Assembly: GCF_000308455.1 (NCBI RefSeq)
Contig: NZ_BAFP01000006.1
Coordinates: 53,386-117,385 of the forward strand
DNA: 64,000 nt
Origin: Nocardia abscessus NBRC 100374
Lineage (GTDB): Bacteria; Actinomycetota; Actinomycetes; Mycobacteriales; Mycobacteriaceae
Direction: 5' to 3'
The translations under genes were made by a program, and so were the position numbers. The notes under the pieces were generated by a model. It was not told the DNA's origin. It saw nothing but the letters and a program-made list of their open reading frames with translations, and did not search any database. Below, in pieces: positions 44,300 through 53,905 of the stretch; positions within the stretch are counted from its first letter, which is position 1, and each line of letters opens with the position of its first letter.

Positions 44300-44347
44300 T
44301 GCTGCCTACCTGCCTCGGCATCACTCCGGCTGTCCCTGACAACGGAG

Positions 44348-44380
44348 AAGGCCCCCGACCGGATACCGGTCAGGGGCCTT
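44348..44380 (-). terminator. Hairpin beyond tRNA-Pro
   Basis: AAGGCCCC and GGGGCCTT pair with a GACCGG/CCGGTC inner stem around an ATA loop; one mismatch interrupts it. It lies 20 bases 3' of tRNA-Pro on the minus strand. Confidence 0.6.
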
Positions 44381-44399
44381 CCCGTCGTCTCAACCACGA

Positions 44400-44474
<75 letters not shown>

Positions 44475-44534
44475 TGAAGCGAACCTGGAGTAGCTTACAA
44501 CAGGGTGGCGCGAGACGTTAAACCGGCAGGTCAG

Positions 44535-46223
44535 TCAGCCTTCGACGGGTCGGATGCTGGTGAAGATGCGCTTGGCTGTCTCGGCGTCGAGTGCGTGCGG
44601 GACGCCGGTGTCGGCGGCGATCACCATGACGAAGTTCCCGTTCTCGTTGGGGAACGCGGCGGTGTAGATGGAGTACGCCTTCGCGCACCCGGGCTTGGCG
44701 TCGGCGACGGTGCCTTTGGTCTCCACGAACATGCCGTGCTGGGAGCCGTCCAGCGAGGCCAGCGGCATGGGCAGGCCGGGTGTGCCGCCGGAGGTCGCCT
44801 TGTAGGCGAGCGTGGCGGTCTTCGTGCCGAGTTCGGTTGCCGCCTTGCCCGGGTCGGAGGTGTTCGAGCCGGTGAGGAAAGCGACGGTCCGGGTCGAGCC
44901 GGGGCAGTAGCCCTTGCCCTCGCTGGACAAGCCCTTACCCGCGACGGCGTTCGGCGGTTCGCCGAATCCGCCGATGGTGCCTTGCGGGGCGATGGTCCAG
45001 TCGGCGGGCACGTCGTAGGCGGCGCCGCTGTCGGGCGCCTTGACGACCTGGTAGCCGGGGATGAGCGGGGTCTTGTCGGCTGGCCCGCGCGCGGTCGTCG
45101 TCGGCGCGGGCTTGGTCGTCGCAGGGGCGGTCGAGTTCGCGGCGGCGGTGGTGGTGGTGAGCGCATTCACCATCGACGGCGGGGTGTCCTGCGCCGAATC
45201 CTCCGACTTCATTGTGGTCAAGGCGACTGCCCCGGCGACGAGACCGGCCACCAGCAGTGCCACGAGCCCGGCCGACAGGATCAACTTTCCGTTCGGACCG
45301 TTCTGCTGCGGTGGCGGCGCCGCGAACCCGCCCTGCGGTCCGGGCTGATACCGGCCGTCGGGCGCCGCGCCGTACTGCCCGGGTCCGCCGCCCGGTTGCC
45401 ACTGCGAGATCTGCGCCGGTGGGCCGAAGCTGCCTGCGTTCGAATAGCCGAGCAGGGTGGGCGCGGAGTCGCTCGGTGCGGGACTCGGCCCCCGGCCGCC
45501 GAAGGGACCGCGCTGGTCGAGCGCGCCGAGCGGTTGTCCGAGCATGGTCGGGTCGTTGCGCCCGTGGGCGCCGGGAACCGGCTCGGCCTGCGGCGGCCAC
45601 TGACCCGACGGTGGCTGCCCGAGGGACCGGGCCAGCATCGTCGGATCGTTCCGGCCGCCCTGGTCAGGTGGCGCGAAATCCGGCTGCCGGCCGCCCAGCG
45701 CCGGGCCGAGCAGGGTCGGATCGGTCAGTGCGGGCGGGTTCGCCGCCGAACCGGTGTCCGGCATCCAGGACGTGGCGGGATCGCTCTGCCCGCCCGGTTG
45801 CCATGGGAGCGTCGGCGCGGGCTCTTCGTTCGGCGGCCATTGCATGGCGGGGTCGGGCTGCCACGGATAGGGCGATGCGCCCCCGTCACCGGTGCCCGGC
45901 AACTGCGACGTCGGCGCGGGCTCGTTCGAATTCAGCGGCCGCCATCCCGAAGCGTGGCCGGAGGACTGATCTTCCGCGCCGCGCTGCCAAGGGGTGACCG
46001 CGGGGCGTCCGGCTTCGTCGACCCCGGACGGCTGCCACGGTGACGACTGTCGCGGAGTTCCCGGCCCTGCCACGGCGTTCGGCCTGCGAGCGCCGTCGGC
46101 GTCGTCACCGGACGGGGCAGAGGCGAAACGCGGTGCGCCGAAAGGCTGTTGCCGAGGAGTCGGCGGCCCGGCGGGCCGTCCCGGAGTCGTCGGGTCGTCG
46201 CGCCGGTCGTCGAATCCATTCAC
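44535..46223 (-). CDS. Proline-rich single-pass membrane protein (DUF8017-like extracellular domain)
   Basis: A 562-residue protein with one membrane helix (GKLILSAGLVALLVAGLVAGAVAL, about residue 310-335). The N-terminal 300 residues are Pro/Gly/Gln-rich and contain repeats of the kind DPTMLARSLGQ, DPTMLGQPLG, DPTLLGPALG and APTLLGYS. After the helix come a Thr/Ala/Pro linker and a folded domain of about 200 residues with two cysteine-containing motifs (GYCPGSTRTVAFLTGSN and KPGCAKAYSIYTAAF). The topology suggests an extracytoplasmic domain with a disordered cytoplasmic tail. Function unknown; such tails often are kinase or FHA targets (inference). Confidence 0.75.
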   Translation of the reverse strand: MNGFDDRRDDPTTPGRPAGPPTPRQQPFGAPRFASAPSGDDADGARRPNAVAGPGTPRQSSPWQPSGVDEAGRPAVTPWQRGAEDQSSGHASGWRPLNSNEPAPTSQLPGTGDGGASPYPWQPDPAMQWPPNEEPAPTLPWQPGGQSDPATSWMPDTGSAANPPALTDPTLLGPALGGRQPDFAPPDQGGRNDPTMLARSLGQPPSGQWPPQAEPVPGAHGRNDPTMLGQPLGALDQRGPFGGRGPSPAPSDSAPTLLGYSNAGSFGPPAQISQWQPGGGPGQYGAAPDGRYQPGPQGGFAAPPPQQNGPNGKLILSAGLVALLVAGLVAGAVALTTMKSEDSAQDTPPSMVNALTTTTAAANSTAPATTKPAPTTTARGPADKTPLIPGYQVVKAPDSGAAYDVPADWTIAPQGTIGGFGEPPNAVAGKGLSSEGKGYCPGSTRTVAFLTGSNTSDPGKAATELGTKTATLAYKATSGGTPGLPMPLASLDGSQHGMFVETKGTVADAKPGCAKAYSIYTAAFPNENGNFVMVIAADTGVPHALDAETAKRIFTSIRPVEG

Positions 46224-46261
46224 AGTTTTCCCCTACCTGACACATGTCTCGGCAGGGGACC

Positions 46262-47224
46262 TTAGCGGGCGACGGCCTCCGATGCCGACACACCATGGCC
46301 CGTGTCGGCTCCCGGCCGCTTCGGCGACGCGGGCACCAGGCTCAACAAGGTCGCCTCCGGGCGGCAGCAGAATCGGTACGGCGCCCAGGGGGAGGTGCCG
46401 ATGCCCGCGGAGACGTGCAACTGGGTGTGCTCACCCCACTTCGACGCACCCTTCACCCGGGACCGGTCGATCCCGCAGTTGGTGACCAGGGCGCCGTAGC
46501 CGGGCAGGCACAACTGGCCGCCGTGGGTGTGCCCGGCCAGCACCAGGTCGTAGCCGTCCTCGGCGAAGCGGTCGAGCACCCGGGGCTCGGGCGAGTGGGT
46601 GAGGCCGATCCGCAGGTCGGCCAGCGGGTTCGGGGCGCCCGCGATGGTGTCATAGCGGTCGCGCTGCAGGTGCGGATCGTCGACGCCGGCGGTGGCGATG
46701 CGGATACCGGCCACCTCCAGGTCGCGGCGCACGTGCGTCAGGTCGAGCCAGCCGCGCTCGTTGAAGGCCGCGCGCAGGTCCTTCCACGGCAGCGGCGCGC
46801 CATAGGTGCGGCGATGGTCCTTCTTGAAGTAGTTCAGCGGGTTCTTCGCCACCGGCGCGAAATAGTCGTTGCTGCCGAAAACGAAAAGGCCCGGGCGGGA
46901 GAGCAATCCGCCGAGGGCCTGGACCACCGCGGGTACCGACTTCTGATGCGAGAGGTTGTCGCCGGTGTTGATCACCAAGTCCGGCTCCAGCCGGTCCAGC
47001 TCCCGTAGCCACTGCTGTTTGAGCTTCTGGCCGGGCATCATGTGCAGGTCACTCAGGTGCAGCACCCGCAGCGACGACGACCCCGGCGCCAGGACAGGCA
47101 TGGTCGCCTCCCGCAGGACGAAGGCGTTGCGTTCGACCAGCGAGGCGTAGCCGATTCCGGCCACCGCGGCCCCGGCGGCTCCCAGCGCGGTCGTGCGTAC
47201 AGCAGAGGTCGAGATCACGGGCAT
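46262..47224 (-). CDS. Metallophosphoesterase
   Basis: A 320-residue member of the calcineurin-like phosphoesterase family. Metal-binding motifs: RVLHLSDLHMMPGQ (DxH), VINTGDNLSHQ (GDN), FVFGSNDYFAP (GNxE/D position), and VLAGHTHGGQL (GHxH). A short hydrophobic N-terminus (TALGAAGAAVAGIGYASLV) may anchor it. It corresponds to mycobacterial Rv3683 and keeps the same place beside YqeY and ponA2. The phosphoester substrate is not known. Confidence 0.9.
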   Translation of the reverse strand: MPVISTSAVRTTALGAAGAAVAGIGYASLVERNAFVLREATMPVLAPGSSSLRVLHLSDLHMMPGQKLKQQWLRELDRLEPDLVINTGDNLSHQKSVPAVVQALGGLLSRPGLFVFGSNDYFAPVAKNPLNYFKKDHRRTYGAPLPWKDLRAAFNERGWLDLTHVRRDLEVAGIRIATAGVDDPHLQRDRYDTIAGAPNPLADLRIGLTHSPEPRVLDRFAEDGYDLVLAGHTHGGQLCLPGYGALVTNCGIDRSRVKGASKWGEHTQLHVSAGIGTSPWAPYRFCCRPEATLLSLVPASPKRPGADTGHGVSASEAVAR

Positions 47225-47356
47225 TTGCCCAGCATAGGTGACCTCGCTCAGGAGCGCCGAGTGTGTTTCCGCACAAGCGCCCCTTTATCGGGTGAGAAAC
47301 GGGCGACGCGGCAAATGTAGTGGGACCGGCGCGCCGCAGCGGCTACCGTGATCGGC

Positions 47357-47821
47357 ATGTCGGAACTCAAATCGCAGCTGCGGGCGGATCTGACCGCCGC
47401 GATGAAAGCCAAGGACACGCTGCGCCTTTCCACGTTGCGGATGCTGCTGTCGGCGATCCAGAACGCCGAGGTCGCCGGTTCGCAGGCCCGTGAGCTCACC
47501 GACGCCGAAGTCGTCTCCGTATTGCAGAAGGAGTCGAAGAAGCGCAACGAATCCGCCGAGGTGTACACGCAGGCCGGGCGCGGCGAGCTGGCGGCGAACG
47601 AGCATGCCGAGGCGCGCATCATCGACGAGTATCTGCCGACCCAGCTGACCGACGCCGAGGTCGCCGATCTCGCCGACACCGCCATCGCGCAGGTCGCCGA
47701 GGAGATCGGAGAGCGTCCCGGCATGCGCCAGATGGGCCAGGTCATGAAGATCGCCACCGGGCTCGCCGCGGGCAAAGCCGACGGCTCGCGCATATCGGCC
47801 GCGGTGAAGGCGCGGTTGTAG
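47357..47821 (+). CDS. YqeY/GatB-domain protein
   Basis: A 154-residue protein from ATG 47357 (MSELKSQLRADLTAAMKAKDTLRLSTLRMLLSAIQNAEVA). It has the YqeY helical bundle and a C-terminal MGQVMKIATGLAAGKADGSRISAAVKARL segment shared with the tail of the GatB amidotransferase subunit. It probably helps tRNA-dependent amidation or binds tRNA; the function of free YqeY is not settled. A strong hairpin lies 12 bases past the stop. It diverges from the metallophosphoesterase. Confidence 0.9.
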   Translation: MSELKSQLRADLTAAMKAKDTLRLSTLRMLLSAIQNAEVAGSQARELTDAEVVSVLQKESKKRNESAEVYTQAGRGELAANEHAEARIIDEYLPTQLTDAEVADLADTAIAQVAEEIGERPGMRQMGQVMKIATGLAAGKADGSRISAAVKARL

Positions 47822-47832
47822 GGCAGCGACGC

Positions 47833-47868
47833 GAAAGGGGCCGCGAACCGTGGTTCGCGGCCCCTTTC
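47833..47868. terminator. Bidirectional 16-bp hairpin between yqeY and ponA2
   Basis: GAAAGGGGCCGCGAAC (47833-47848) pairs with its complement (47853-47868) across a 4-base loop, followed by CTTTCTGCTG. It serves both converging genes. Confidence 0.8.
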
Positions 47869-47874
47869 TGCTGT

Positions 47875-50247
47875 TCAGCGCGGGATCGGGATCGGAATCG
47901 GGATCGGTGGCAGCCGCGGCGGTAGCGGCAGCCCCGGAATGCCCGGCGCCGGTGGGGGCGGCCCCGGCGGCGGCGCGGCCCGGACGGTGCCGTCGCTGAT
48001 GTACAGCGTGATCACCGAACCGGGGATCGCCGAGCCGTTCGGCGCGGTGCCCATCACGGTGCCCTTGGGCCGATCGCCCGCCCCGGTCACCGGCGACACC
48101 TGGAAGCCGGCCGCCACCAGCTTGGCGGTCGCCTCACCCTGGGTCATGCCGACGACGTCGGGTACCTGGGCGTTGTTCGCGCCGCGCACGTACTTGTCGT
48201 CCAGCGGCGGCAGCGCGGGCGGCGGGAACAGCGGTATCACCGGTTTGATCGCGTTGAACCAGGTGCGCGCCGGTTCGTTACCGCCGAACAGGTTGCCGTC
48301 GCCACAGTTGCGCAGCGGGAACGAGCAGATCTCCCCGGGAGTGGGGCTGTCGCCGTAGACGTAGACCGCGGAGGCGAGCGAGTTGGTGAACCCGAGGAAG
48401 GCCGAGGACCGGTGGCTCTCGGTGGTACCGGTCTTGCCCGCCATCGGGAGGTTCCAGCCCACCGACTGGGCCGCGGCCGCCGCAGTACCCGCGGTGTCGT
48501 CCTTGCTCATCGCGTTGGCGAGGGTGTTCGCCAGACCGGGTTCGACGACCTGCTCGCAGGCCTGCTGGGTCAGCGGCACCTGCTTGCCCTGGCGGTCGAT
48601 GACCTCCTTGATCGGGTTCGGCGGGCACCACCGGCCGCCCGAACCCAGCGTCGCGGCGACGTTGGACAGCTCCAGCGGGTTGATCGCGACGGGGCCGAGG
48701 GTGAACGAGCCGAGGTTCTGGTCCTTGATCATGTCGGCCAGGCTCTGGTTGCCGTGGCCCGAGGAGCCCGCTTCGGTGAACGAGCGCATGCCGAGCCGGA
48801 CCGCCATGTCGACGGTCGGGGTGACCCCGACGGCCTGGATCAGCTTGACGAACGCGGTGTTCGGCGACGTGGCCAGCGCCTCGGTCACCGACATCGGCGA
48901 CTTGTACCGGCCCGCGTTCTCGACGCAGTAGGTGGCGGGCGGGCATCCGCGCGCACCACCGTTACCCATGCCCCTTGCCTCGAACCGGCCGGGCACTTCC
49001 AGCTGGGCGTCGATGCCGAGCCCCTTCTCCATGGCCGCCGCGGTCGTGAAGACCTTGAAGATCGAACCCGCGCCGTCACCGACCATCGAGTACGGCTGCG
49101 GCTGCACCGTCTCGCTCGCGTCCCGGTTGAGGCCGTAGGTGCGACTGCTGGCCATCGCGAGTACCGGATGCGAATCCTGCCCCGGCGCGACCACGGACAT
49201 GACCTCCGCGATGTTGTCCAGGTTCGGGTTCGCCGCATCGGTCACCGCGCGCTTCACCGAGTCCTGCACGGCCGGGTCGAGGGTGGTCTTGATCAGGTAG
49301 CCGCCTTTTTCGATCTGCTCGCGGCTGATGCCCGAATTGGCCAGGTACTGCAGCGCGTAGTCGCAGAAGAAGCCGCGGTCGTTGGCCGCGATGCAACCGC
49401 GCGGCAGGCCCTTGGGCTCCGGCAGCACGCCCAGCGGCTTGGTCTTGGCCTCGCGGAACTCCTCGGCGCGGCTGGGAATGTTCTGGATCATGGTGTCCAG
49501 CACCGTGTTGCGCCGGGCCAGCACGCCGTCCGGGTTGGTGTAGGGGTTCAGCTTGGACGAACTCTGCACCATGCCCGCCAGCATCGCGGCCTGCGACACG
49601 TTCAGCTCGGCCGCGTCGACGCCGAAGTAGGTCTTCGCGGCGTCCTGGATGCCGTAGGAGGAGTTTCCGAACGGGACGAGGTTGAGGTACCTGGTGAGGA
49701 TCTCGTCCTTGGTCAGCTCACGGTCCAGCGTGAGCGCCATCCGGATCTCGCGGATCTTGCGGGCCGGGGTGGTCTCGATGGCGGCGCGGCGTTCGGCGTC
49801 GGTCTTGGCGACCACCAGCAGCTGGAAATTCTTCACGTACTGCTGATCCAGCGTCGACGCGCCCTGCTGCACCTCGCCGCTGGTGGTGTTGGTGAGGAAT
49901 GCGCGCAGCGTGCCCTGCCAGTCGACGCCCTCGTGCTCGGCGAAGCGGCGGTCCTCGATGGACACGATCGCAAGTTTCATGTCATTGGAGATCCGGTCGC
50001 TGGGGACCTCGAATCGGCGCTGCTCGTACAGCCAGGCGATCGGATTGCCCGCCGCGTCGACCATGGTCGAGACCGCGGGCACCGTTCCCTCGACCAGCTC
50101 CGCGGAGACGTTGTCCACGGCGTCGGCGGCGCGGTTGGAGACGAACCCGAAGCCGCCGGCGAGCGGGAACAACAACCCGGCGACGAGCACGGAGGCCAGC
50201 ACGCAGCTGCCGGCCAGGCGCGCGAGCGTATGTGTGATCGGCACCAA
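47875..50247 (-). CDS. ponA2: Bifunctional penicillin-binding protein 1 (PonA2) with PASTA domain
   Basis: A 790-residue class A PBP. One N-terminal membrane helix (VLASVLVAGLLFPLAGGFGF) is followed by a glycosyltransferase domain (Glu in EDRRFAEHEGVDWQG) and a transpeptidase domain with the active-site Ser in GSIFKVFTTAAAM, the SPNTAF loop and AGKTGTTE. A PASTA domain ends it (VPDVVGMTQGEATAKLVAAGFQVSPVTG), then a Pro/Ile-rich tail. The enzyme makes and crosslinks peptidoglycan outside the membrane. Gene order matches mycobacterial Rv3682, with whiB4 divergent across a 364-base gap. Confidence 0.95.
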   Translation of the reverse strand: MVPITHTLARLAGSCVLASVLVAGLLFPLAGGFGFVSNRAADAVDNVSAELVEGTVPAVSTMVDAAGNPIAWLYEQRRFEVPSDRISNDMKLAIVSIEDRRFAEHEGVDWQGTLRAFLTNTTSGEVQQGASTLDQQYVKNFQLLVVAKTDAERRAAIETTPARKIREIRMALTLDRELTKDEILTRYLNLVPFGNSSYGIQDAAKTYFGVDAAELNVSQAAMLAGMVQSSSKLNPYTNPDGVLARRNTVLDTMIQNIPSRAEEFREAKTKPLGVLPEPKGLPRGCIAANDRGFFCDYALQYLANSGISREQIEKGGYLIKTTLDPAVQDSVKRAVTDAANPNLDNIAEVMSVVAPGQDSHPVLAMASSRTYGLNRDASETVQPQPYSMVGDGAGSIFKVFTTAAAMEKGLGIDAQLEVPGRFEARGMGNGGARGCPPATYCVENAGRYKSPMSVTEALATSPNTAFVKLIQAVGVTPTVDMAVRLGMRSFTEAGSSGHGNQSLADMIKDQNLGSFTLGPVAINPLELSNVAATLGSGGRWCPPNPIKEVIDRQGKQVPLTQQACEQVVEPGLANTLANAMSKDDTAGTAAAAAQSVGWNLPMAGKTGTTESHRSSAFLGFTNSLASAVYVYGDSPTPGEICSFPLRNCGDGNLFGGNEPARTWFNAIKPVIPLFPPPALPPLDDKYVRGANNAQVPDVVGMTQGEATAKLVAAGFQVSPVTGAGDRPKGTVMGTAPNGSAIPGSVITLYISDGTVRAAPPPGPPPPAPGIPGLPLPPRLPPIPIPIPIPR

Positions 50248-50611
50248 TCAAGACTACGGGTTGCCATTCGGGCCTTCTTGGCGGCATTTGTCCGAAGCCC
50301 GGAACTGGTTGTTCGCGAACCGGAATGGGCGTGTCGCGCGATCGCACCCGGCGTGTCGCGCAAGGGCCCGCACGCAATCTGCCTGCCCGTCCTGTGCGCG
50401 CCCGGCTTTGCAGGGACGGACGTACCAAAAAATCTCGAGGTGGTCTTGCGCAAGCGCCATACCTTTACCTAGATTGAGAACCCAGTGTGATAGAGCTAAC
50501 ACTCAAAGTGGAATGTGGTGCACTTCGCAGCGGGGTTTGGGTGCTGCGCGGTGACAACGCGATTCTGGAGCGCCGTTGACCCGGTGTTCGGACTGCAAAG
50601 GGGCACACCAA
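50248..50611. other. Divergent control region of ponA2 and whiB4
   Basis: These 364 bases hold no gene I can support. They contain a Crp-type dyad at 50484-50503 and several AT-rich patches (ACCAAAAAATCTCG, ACCTTTACCTAGATTGAG) that are likely promoter elements for the two divergent genes. The rest is unremarkable GC-rich sequence. Confidence 0.6.
50484..50503. promoter_or_regulatory. Crp-type site AGTGT-N10-ACACT
   Basis: AGTGTGATAGAGCTAACACT contains TGTGA-N6-TAACA, one base from the TGTGA-N6-TCACA consensus of actinobacterial Crp. It lies 108 bases ahead of the whiB4 start in the divergent gap with ponA2; the crp gene is 5 kb away. Confidence 0.55.
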
Positions 50612-50935
50612 ATGCACATGACAACCCCCATCGCTCGATTGGACGTGGAGCAGGCCGAAGCAAGGATCGCCTGGGTAGCCCAGGCCCGATGCAAGGAAGT
50701 GGATCCCGATCAGTTGTTCGTCCGCGGCGCGGCGCAGCGCAAAGCGGCGACGATCTGCAGGCACTGCCCGGTGCTCATGCAGTGTGGTGCCGACGCCCTG
50801 GACAACCGCGTCGAGTTCGGTGTGTGGGGCGGCATGACGGAGCGGCAGCGCCGCGCCCTGTTGAAGCAGCACCCGGAAGTGACCTCGTGGGCCGATTTCT
50901 TCCAGGCCCAGCGCCAGCATCAAGTGGCGATGTAG
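50612..50935 (+). CDS. whiB4: WhiB4-type iron-sulfur regulator
   Basis: About 107 residues from ATG 50612 (another Met at 50618), with AAGGGG eight bases upstream. The four cluster cysteines are in ARCKEVD, ICRHCPVLMQC and the turn is GVWGGMTERQRR, typical of WhiB4. A 4Fe-4S cluster senses oxygen and redox state, and the apo form binds DNA or regulators. Gene order (divergent from ponA2, convergent with the ArsA-type ATPase pair) matches Mycobacterium tuberculosis. A Crp-type site upstream suggests control by the crp gene of this cluster. Followed by a terminator. Confidence 0.93.
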   Translation: MHMTTPIARLDVEQAEARIAWVAQARCKEVDPDQLFVRGAAQRKAATICRHCPVLMQCGADALDNRVEFGVWGGMTERQRRALLKQHPEVTSWADFFQAQRQHQVAM

Positions 50936-50947
50936 TCCCGCTCAAAC

Positions 50948-50981
50948 CGAAACGGAGCCCGCGCGAGCGGGCTCAGTTTCG
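50948..50981. terminator. Terminator between whiB4 and the ATPase genes
   Basis: CGAAAC plus GAGCCCGC pair with GCGGGCTC plus GTTTCG around a GCGA loop, with a one-base bulge. It stands between converging genes and is followed by a short T-containing run. Confidence 0.8.
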
Positions 50982-51022
50982 TTTCAGGACCGATATTTTG
51001 TTCGAAGCAATAGCGGATACGC

Positions 51023-52168
51023 CTAAGTATCAGCGGTCGCGCGCGCCGTGCCGGTGAGCTGATCGCCGACCACGCGCAGCGCGTCGAGATCGGACACCTC
51101 GAACGGTAGCGCGGTGACCGAGACGATCGGCACGCGTGGGTGCGCGCCCGTGAAGCGGTGCAGCAGATGCTGCTCTCGCTTGTCGGTGGCGACCCGGCGG
51201 GCGTGCACTCGCAACACCGCCGCGGTGAGCGGATCGGATTCGGCCACCTGGTCGGCGGCGGTGAGCGCGTGATCGGCCGACAGCGAGCTCAGCACCGGAT
51301 GCGTGCGGTTGAGCACCAGTCCCGCCAGCGGCATGCGCTCGGTGGAGAGGCGGTCGACGAAGAACGAAGCCTCCCGCAGCGCGTCCGGTTCCGGCGCCGC
51401 CACCACGAGGAAATGCGTGCCCGGCTTCGACAGCATCGCGAAGGTCCGCTCGGCCCGCTCCTGGAAGCCGCCGAACAGCGATTCCAGAGACTGCAGGAAG
51501 TTCGACGCGTCCTTGAGCATCTGCCCGCCCACGACGGTGGACACGCCACGCACGGCCAGGCTCATCGCGCCGGTCACCAACCGGGTCACGCCGCGGCCGG
51601 GAGCCATGATCACCCGGATCATCCGGCCGTTGAGGAAGTTGCCCAGCCGCTTGGGAGCGTCCAGGAAGTCGAGCGCGTTGCGCGAAGGCGGCGTGTCGAC
51701 CACGATCAGGTCCCATTCGCCGCGGTGGGCCAACTGGCCCAGCTTCTCCATCGCCATGTACTCCTGTGTGCCGCCGAAGGACGAGGCGACCGTCTGATAG
51801 AAGGGATTGGCGAAGATCTGGTCGGCTTTGTCCCCGCTGGTGTGCTCGAGCACCATGTCGTCGAACGTGCGACGCATGTTGAGCATCATCGCGTACAGCT
51901 CGCCTTTGACCTCCGGACCGAGCGCCACCCGCTGCGGGTTGTTGCCGAGGTCGGCGACGCCCAGTGACTGGGCCAGCCTGCGCGCGGGGTCGATGGTGAG
52001 CACCACGACCTTGCGTCCCTCCTCGGCGGCGCGCAGCGCGATGGCGGCGGCGGTGGTGGTCTTGCCGACGCCACCGGAGCCGCAGCAGACCACCACGCGG
52101 GCGGAGGGATCGGCGATGATCCGCGAGACATCCAGCGGGGCAGCCGTGGGGTGGGTCGGCGTGCTCAT
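51023..52168 (-). CDS. ArsA/GET3-like ATPase, second of the pair
   Basis: A 381-residue SIMIBI ATPase from ATG 52168, which overlaps the previous stop as ATGA. Walker [47 protein letters not shown]; switch region [17 protein letters not shown]. It corresponds to Rv3680 of M. tuberculosis. These proteins share the fold of arsenite-pump and tail-anchor-targeting ATPases, but no arsenic gene is present; the mycobacterial pair has been tied to stress and envelope homeostasis. Works with the partner gene upstream, as overlapping translation suggests. Confidence 0.92.
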   Translation of the reverse strand: MSTPTHPTAAPLDVSRIIADPSARVVVCCGSGGVGKTTTAAAIALRAAEEGRKVVVLTIDPARRLAQSLGVADLGNNPQRVALGPEVKGELYAMMLNMRRTFDDMVLEHTSGDKADQIFANPFYQTVASSFGGTQEYMAMEKLGQLAHRGEWDLIVVDTPPSRNALDFLDAPKRLGNFLNGRMIRVIMAPGRGVTRLVTGAMSLAVRGVSTVVGGQMLKDASNFLQSLESLFGGFQERAERTFAMLSKPGTHFLVVAAPEPDALREASFFVDRLSTERMPLAGLVLNRTHPVLSSLSADHALTAADQVAESDPLTAAVLRVHARRVATDKREQHLLHRFTGAHPRVPIVSVTALPFEVSDLDALRVVGDQLTGTARATADT

Positions 52169-53202
52169 CGGACTCCCTGTGCGGTGAGGTGTTCGGCTAG
52201 TTCGTACAGCCCGCCCAGATCCATCCCATCGGGCAGGGCGGGCAGGTAGAGCCGGGAGATGTCGACCTTGGCCAGTTCCTCGGCGCTGTCGTCCTGTGCT
52301 TGCAGCGTGGCGGAGTGCTCGATCGTTTCGGTGAGCAGGCCCTGGAAGTCGCTGTCGGAGAGGGTGATCCCGGCGGAGGCGAGGCCGGCGCGAACGGCGT
52401 CGGCGTCCAGATCGCCCCGGGCGGCCCGGACGCGCAGCTCGGGCGGGAGCTGGCCTTCGGTCGCGCGGTTCACGATGACGGTGCCGATGCGCAGGTCGGC
52501 GGCGGTGAGCTCGGCGACCGCGTCGGCCGTTTCCTGGACGGGCAGCGCCTCCAGCAGCGTGACCAGATGGATCAACGTCTGGTCGGAGTGCAGCAACTGC
52601 GAGACGCCCTCGGCCTGCGAGGCGATCGGCCCGCCCTTGGCCACCTCGGCCATGGCCTTGGTGACGTCGAGGAAGCCCGCGATCCGGCCGGTGGGCGGGG
52701 CGTCGACCACGATTTCGTCGTAGACCCGTTTGCAGGACTTGTCCGCGCGAACCGCGCACTCCTTGATCTTGCCGGTCAGGATGACGTCGCGCAGACCGGG
52801 CGCGATCGTGGTGACGAACTCGATGGCGCCCATCCGGCGCATCGCCCGTCCCGCGAAGCCGAGGTTGTAGAACATGTCGAGGTATTCGAGGAAAGCGTGC
52901 TCGATGTCCAGCGCCAGCGCGACGACTTCGCCGCCGCCGTCCGCGGTGGCGATCCGTGTCTCGGTCGGCGGCAGCGGCGGCAGATCGAACAGCTGCGCGA
53001 TCGATTGCCTGCTCTCCACCTCGACCAACAGCACGCGCCGTCCGCCCGCGGCGAGCGCCAGCGCCAGCGCGGCGGCGACCGTCGACTTGCCCGTGCCCCC
53101 CTTACCGGAGACGTAGTGCAAGCGGGCCTGCTCAGCGCGCTTCGGCCACCCTGTGTCCAGTCCCGGCTCCGCCGAAAGCGGCACTGCTGTTGGTACTCCC
53201 AC
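52165..53202 (-). CDS. ArsA/GET3-like ATPase, first of the pair
   Basis: A 345-residue ATPase (Rv3679-like). Walker A lies at [59 protein letters not shown]; switch region [34 protein letters not shown]. The signature lysine GKGGTGKST is of the deviant ArsA/MinD type. The gene overlaps its partner by four bases, giving coupled translation and probably a heteromer. It is likely cytosolic and membrane-associated. Substrate or client unknown. A 703-base noncoding stretch precedes it. Confidence 0.92.
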   Translation of the reverse strand: MGVPTAVPLSAEPGLDTGWPKRAEQARLHYVSGKGGTGKSTVAAALALALAAGGRRVLLVEVESRQSIAQLFDLPPLPPTETRIATADGGGEVVALALDIEHAFLEYLDMFYNLGFAGRAMRRMGAIEFVTTIAPGLRDVILTGKIKECAVRADKSCKRVYDEIVVDAPPTGRIAGFLDVTKAMAEVAKGGPIASQAEGVSQLLHSDQTLIHLVTLLEALPVQETADAVAELTAADLRIGTVIVNRATEGQLPPELRVRAARGDLDADAVRAGLASAGITLSDSDFQGLLTETIEHSATLQAQDDSAEELAKVDISRLYLPALPDGMDLGGLYELAEHLTAQGVR

Positions 53203-53552
53203 GCTCGCGAGCCTATAACTGGTCCGCCACTACGAGTCACCGGCCGTACCAGACGGGCCGATGAACGCCTGGTCACAGGCCATACCTGGGGTGCTACCCG
53301 CACCCGGCGAGTCGCCGATGCCCGTACGAAATCCGCCCTGCGCCGACCGGACCGGCCGTGATGCGGCCCAGGCCTTCGTTGCCTCCAGCGGCCCCGGCCA
53401 GACAGCCCTCGGCTTCCACGGTAGGCAAGACCGCATTGCCATTGCGGCCCTGGCCCGCGTCTTTCGTGGTGTCCGCGTCCGCAAGCGCGGACGCCGTCCC
53501 GGCCACACCAGCGATCAACCGCGAAATCCAGCTGACGCGGTGATCGCCCCAA

Positions 53553-53774
53553 GCCACCACACCGGCCCAACCACGGCTTCGAGCGAAGTGAGATGGCGCA
53601 CTGCCCGTTCCTGACCCGCCTCGCCTCCGACCGGCCGCGCGCGCCAGCGACATCCCCCGCGGTGCGGCTGAAGAACCGAACCCCGAGTGCCGTGGCCCAG
53701 CACCTGTGCAACCACATCGGCCCAACTACCGGTTTCGAGCGAAGTGAGACCGAGCACGCGCCGTTCGCGGCCCG
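53553..53774. repeat. Two-copy imperfect direct repeat containing TTCGAGCGAAGTGAG
   Basis: Copy one (53553-53618) and copy two (53711-53774) align over about 62 bases at roughly 75 percent: CCACAYCGGCCCAAC at the left, TTCGAGCGAAGTGAG in the middle, GCCGTTC-GACCCG at the right. It looks like a dispersed intergenic repeat of this genus; no ends of an insertion sequence were seen. Confidence 0.6.
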
Positions 53775-53775
53775 G

Positions 53776-53838
53776 CTCGCGTTTGCGTGGCCGCCGCGTC
53801 CGCGACGAAGTCGCCAGCGGCGGCCGCGCAAACGCGAG
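53776..53838. repeat. 20-bp inverted repeat, one mismatch
   Basis: CTCGCGTTTGCG-T-GGCCGCC (53776-53795) pairs with GGCGGCC-G-CGCAAACGCGAG (53819-53838); only the centre base mismatches. It would make a very stable hairpin with a 23-base loop. Confidence 0.7.
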
Positions 53839-53905
53839 CCACCAAGGGGCCGCGAACACGCAGCGCCGAAGGCGCTGCAAATCGAACACAGCTACGCTCT
53901 CGCAC

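Larger units (their letters stand above)
53203..53905. other. Long gene-free stretch with repeats
   Basis: No protein gene is convincing in these 703 bases. Copies of a 60-65 bp imperfect direct repeat lie at 53553-53618 and 53711-53774, and a 20-bp interrupted inverted repeat spans 53776-53838. Reading frames here show no family resemblance and change frame within the repeats. The right end holds the leaderless promoter of the DUF4177 gene (TACGCT at 53893). Confidence 0.65.

Noticed and set aside
48412..50472. Plus-strand open frame opposite ponA2 (686 residues)
   Set aside because: Antisense of a PBP with full catalytic motifs; composition is typical of GC-rich shadow frames.
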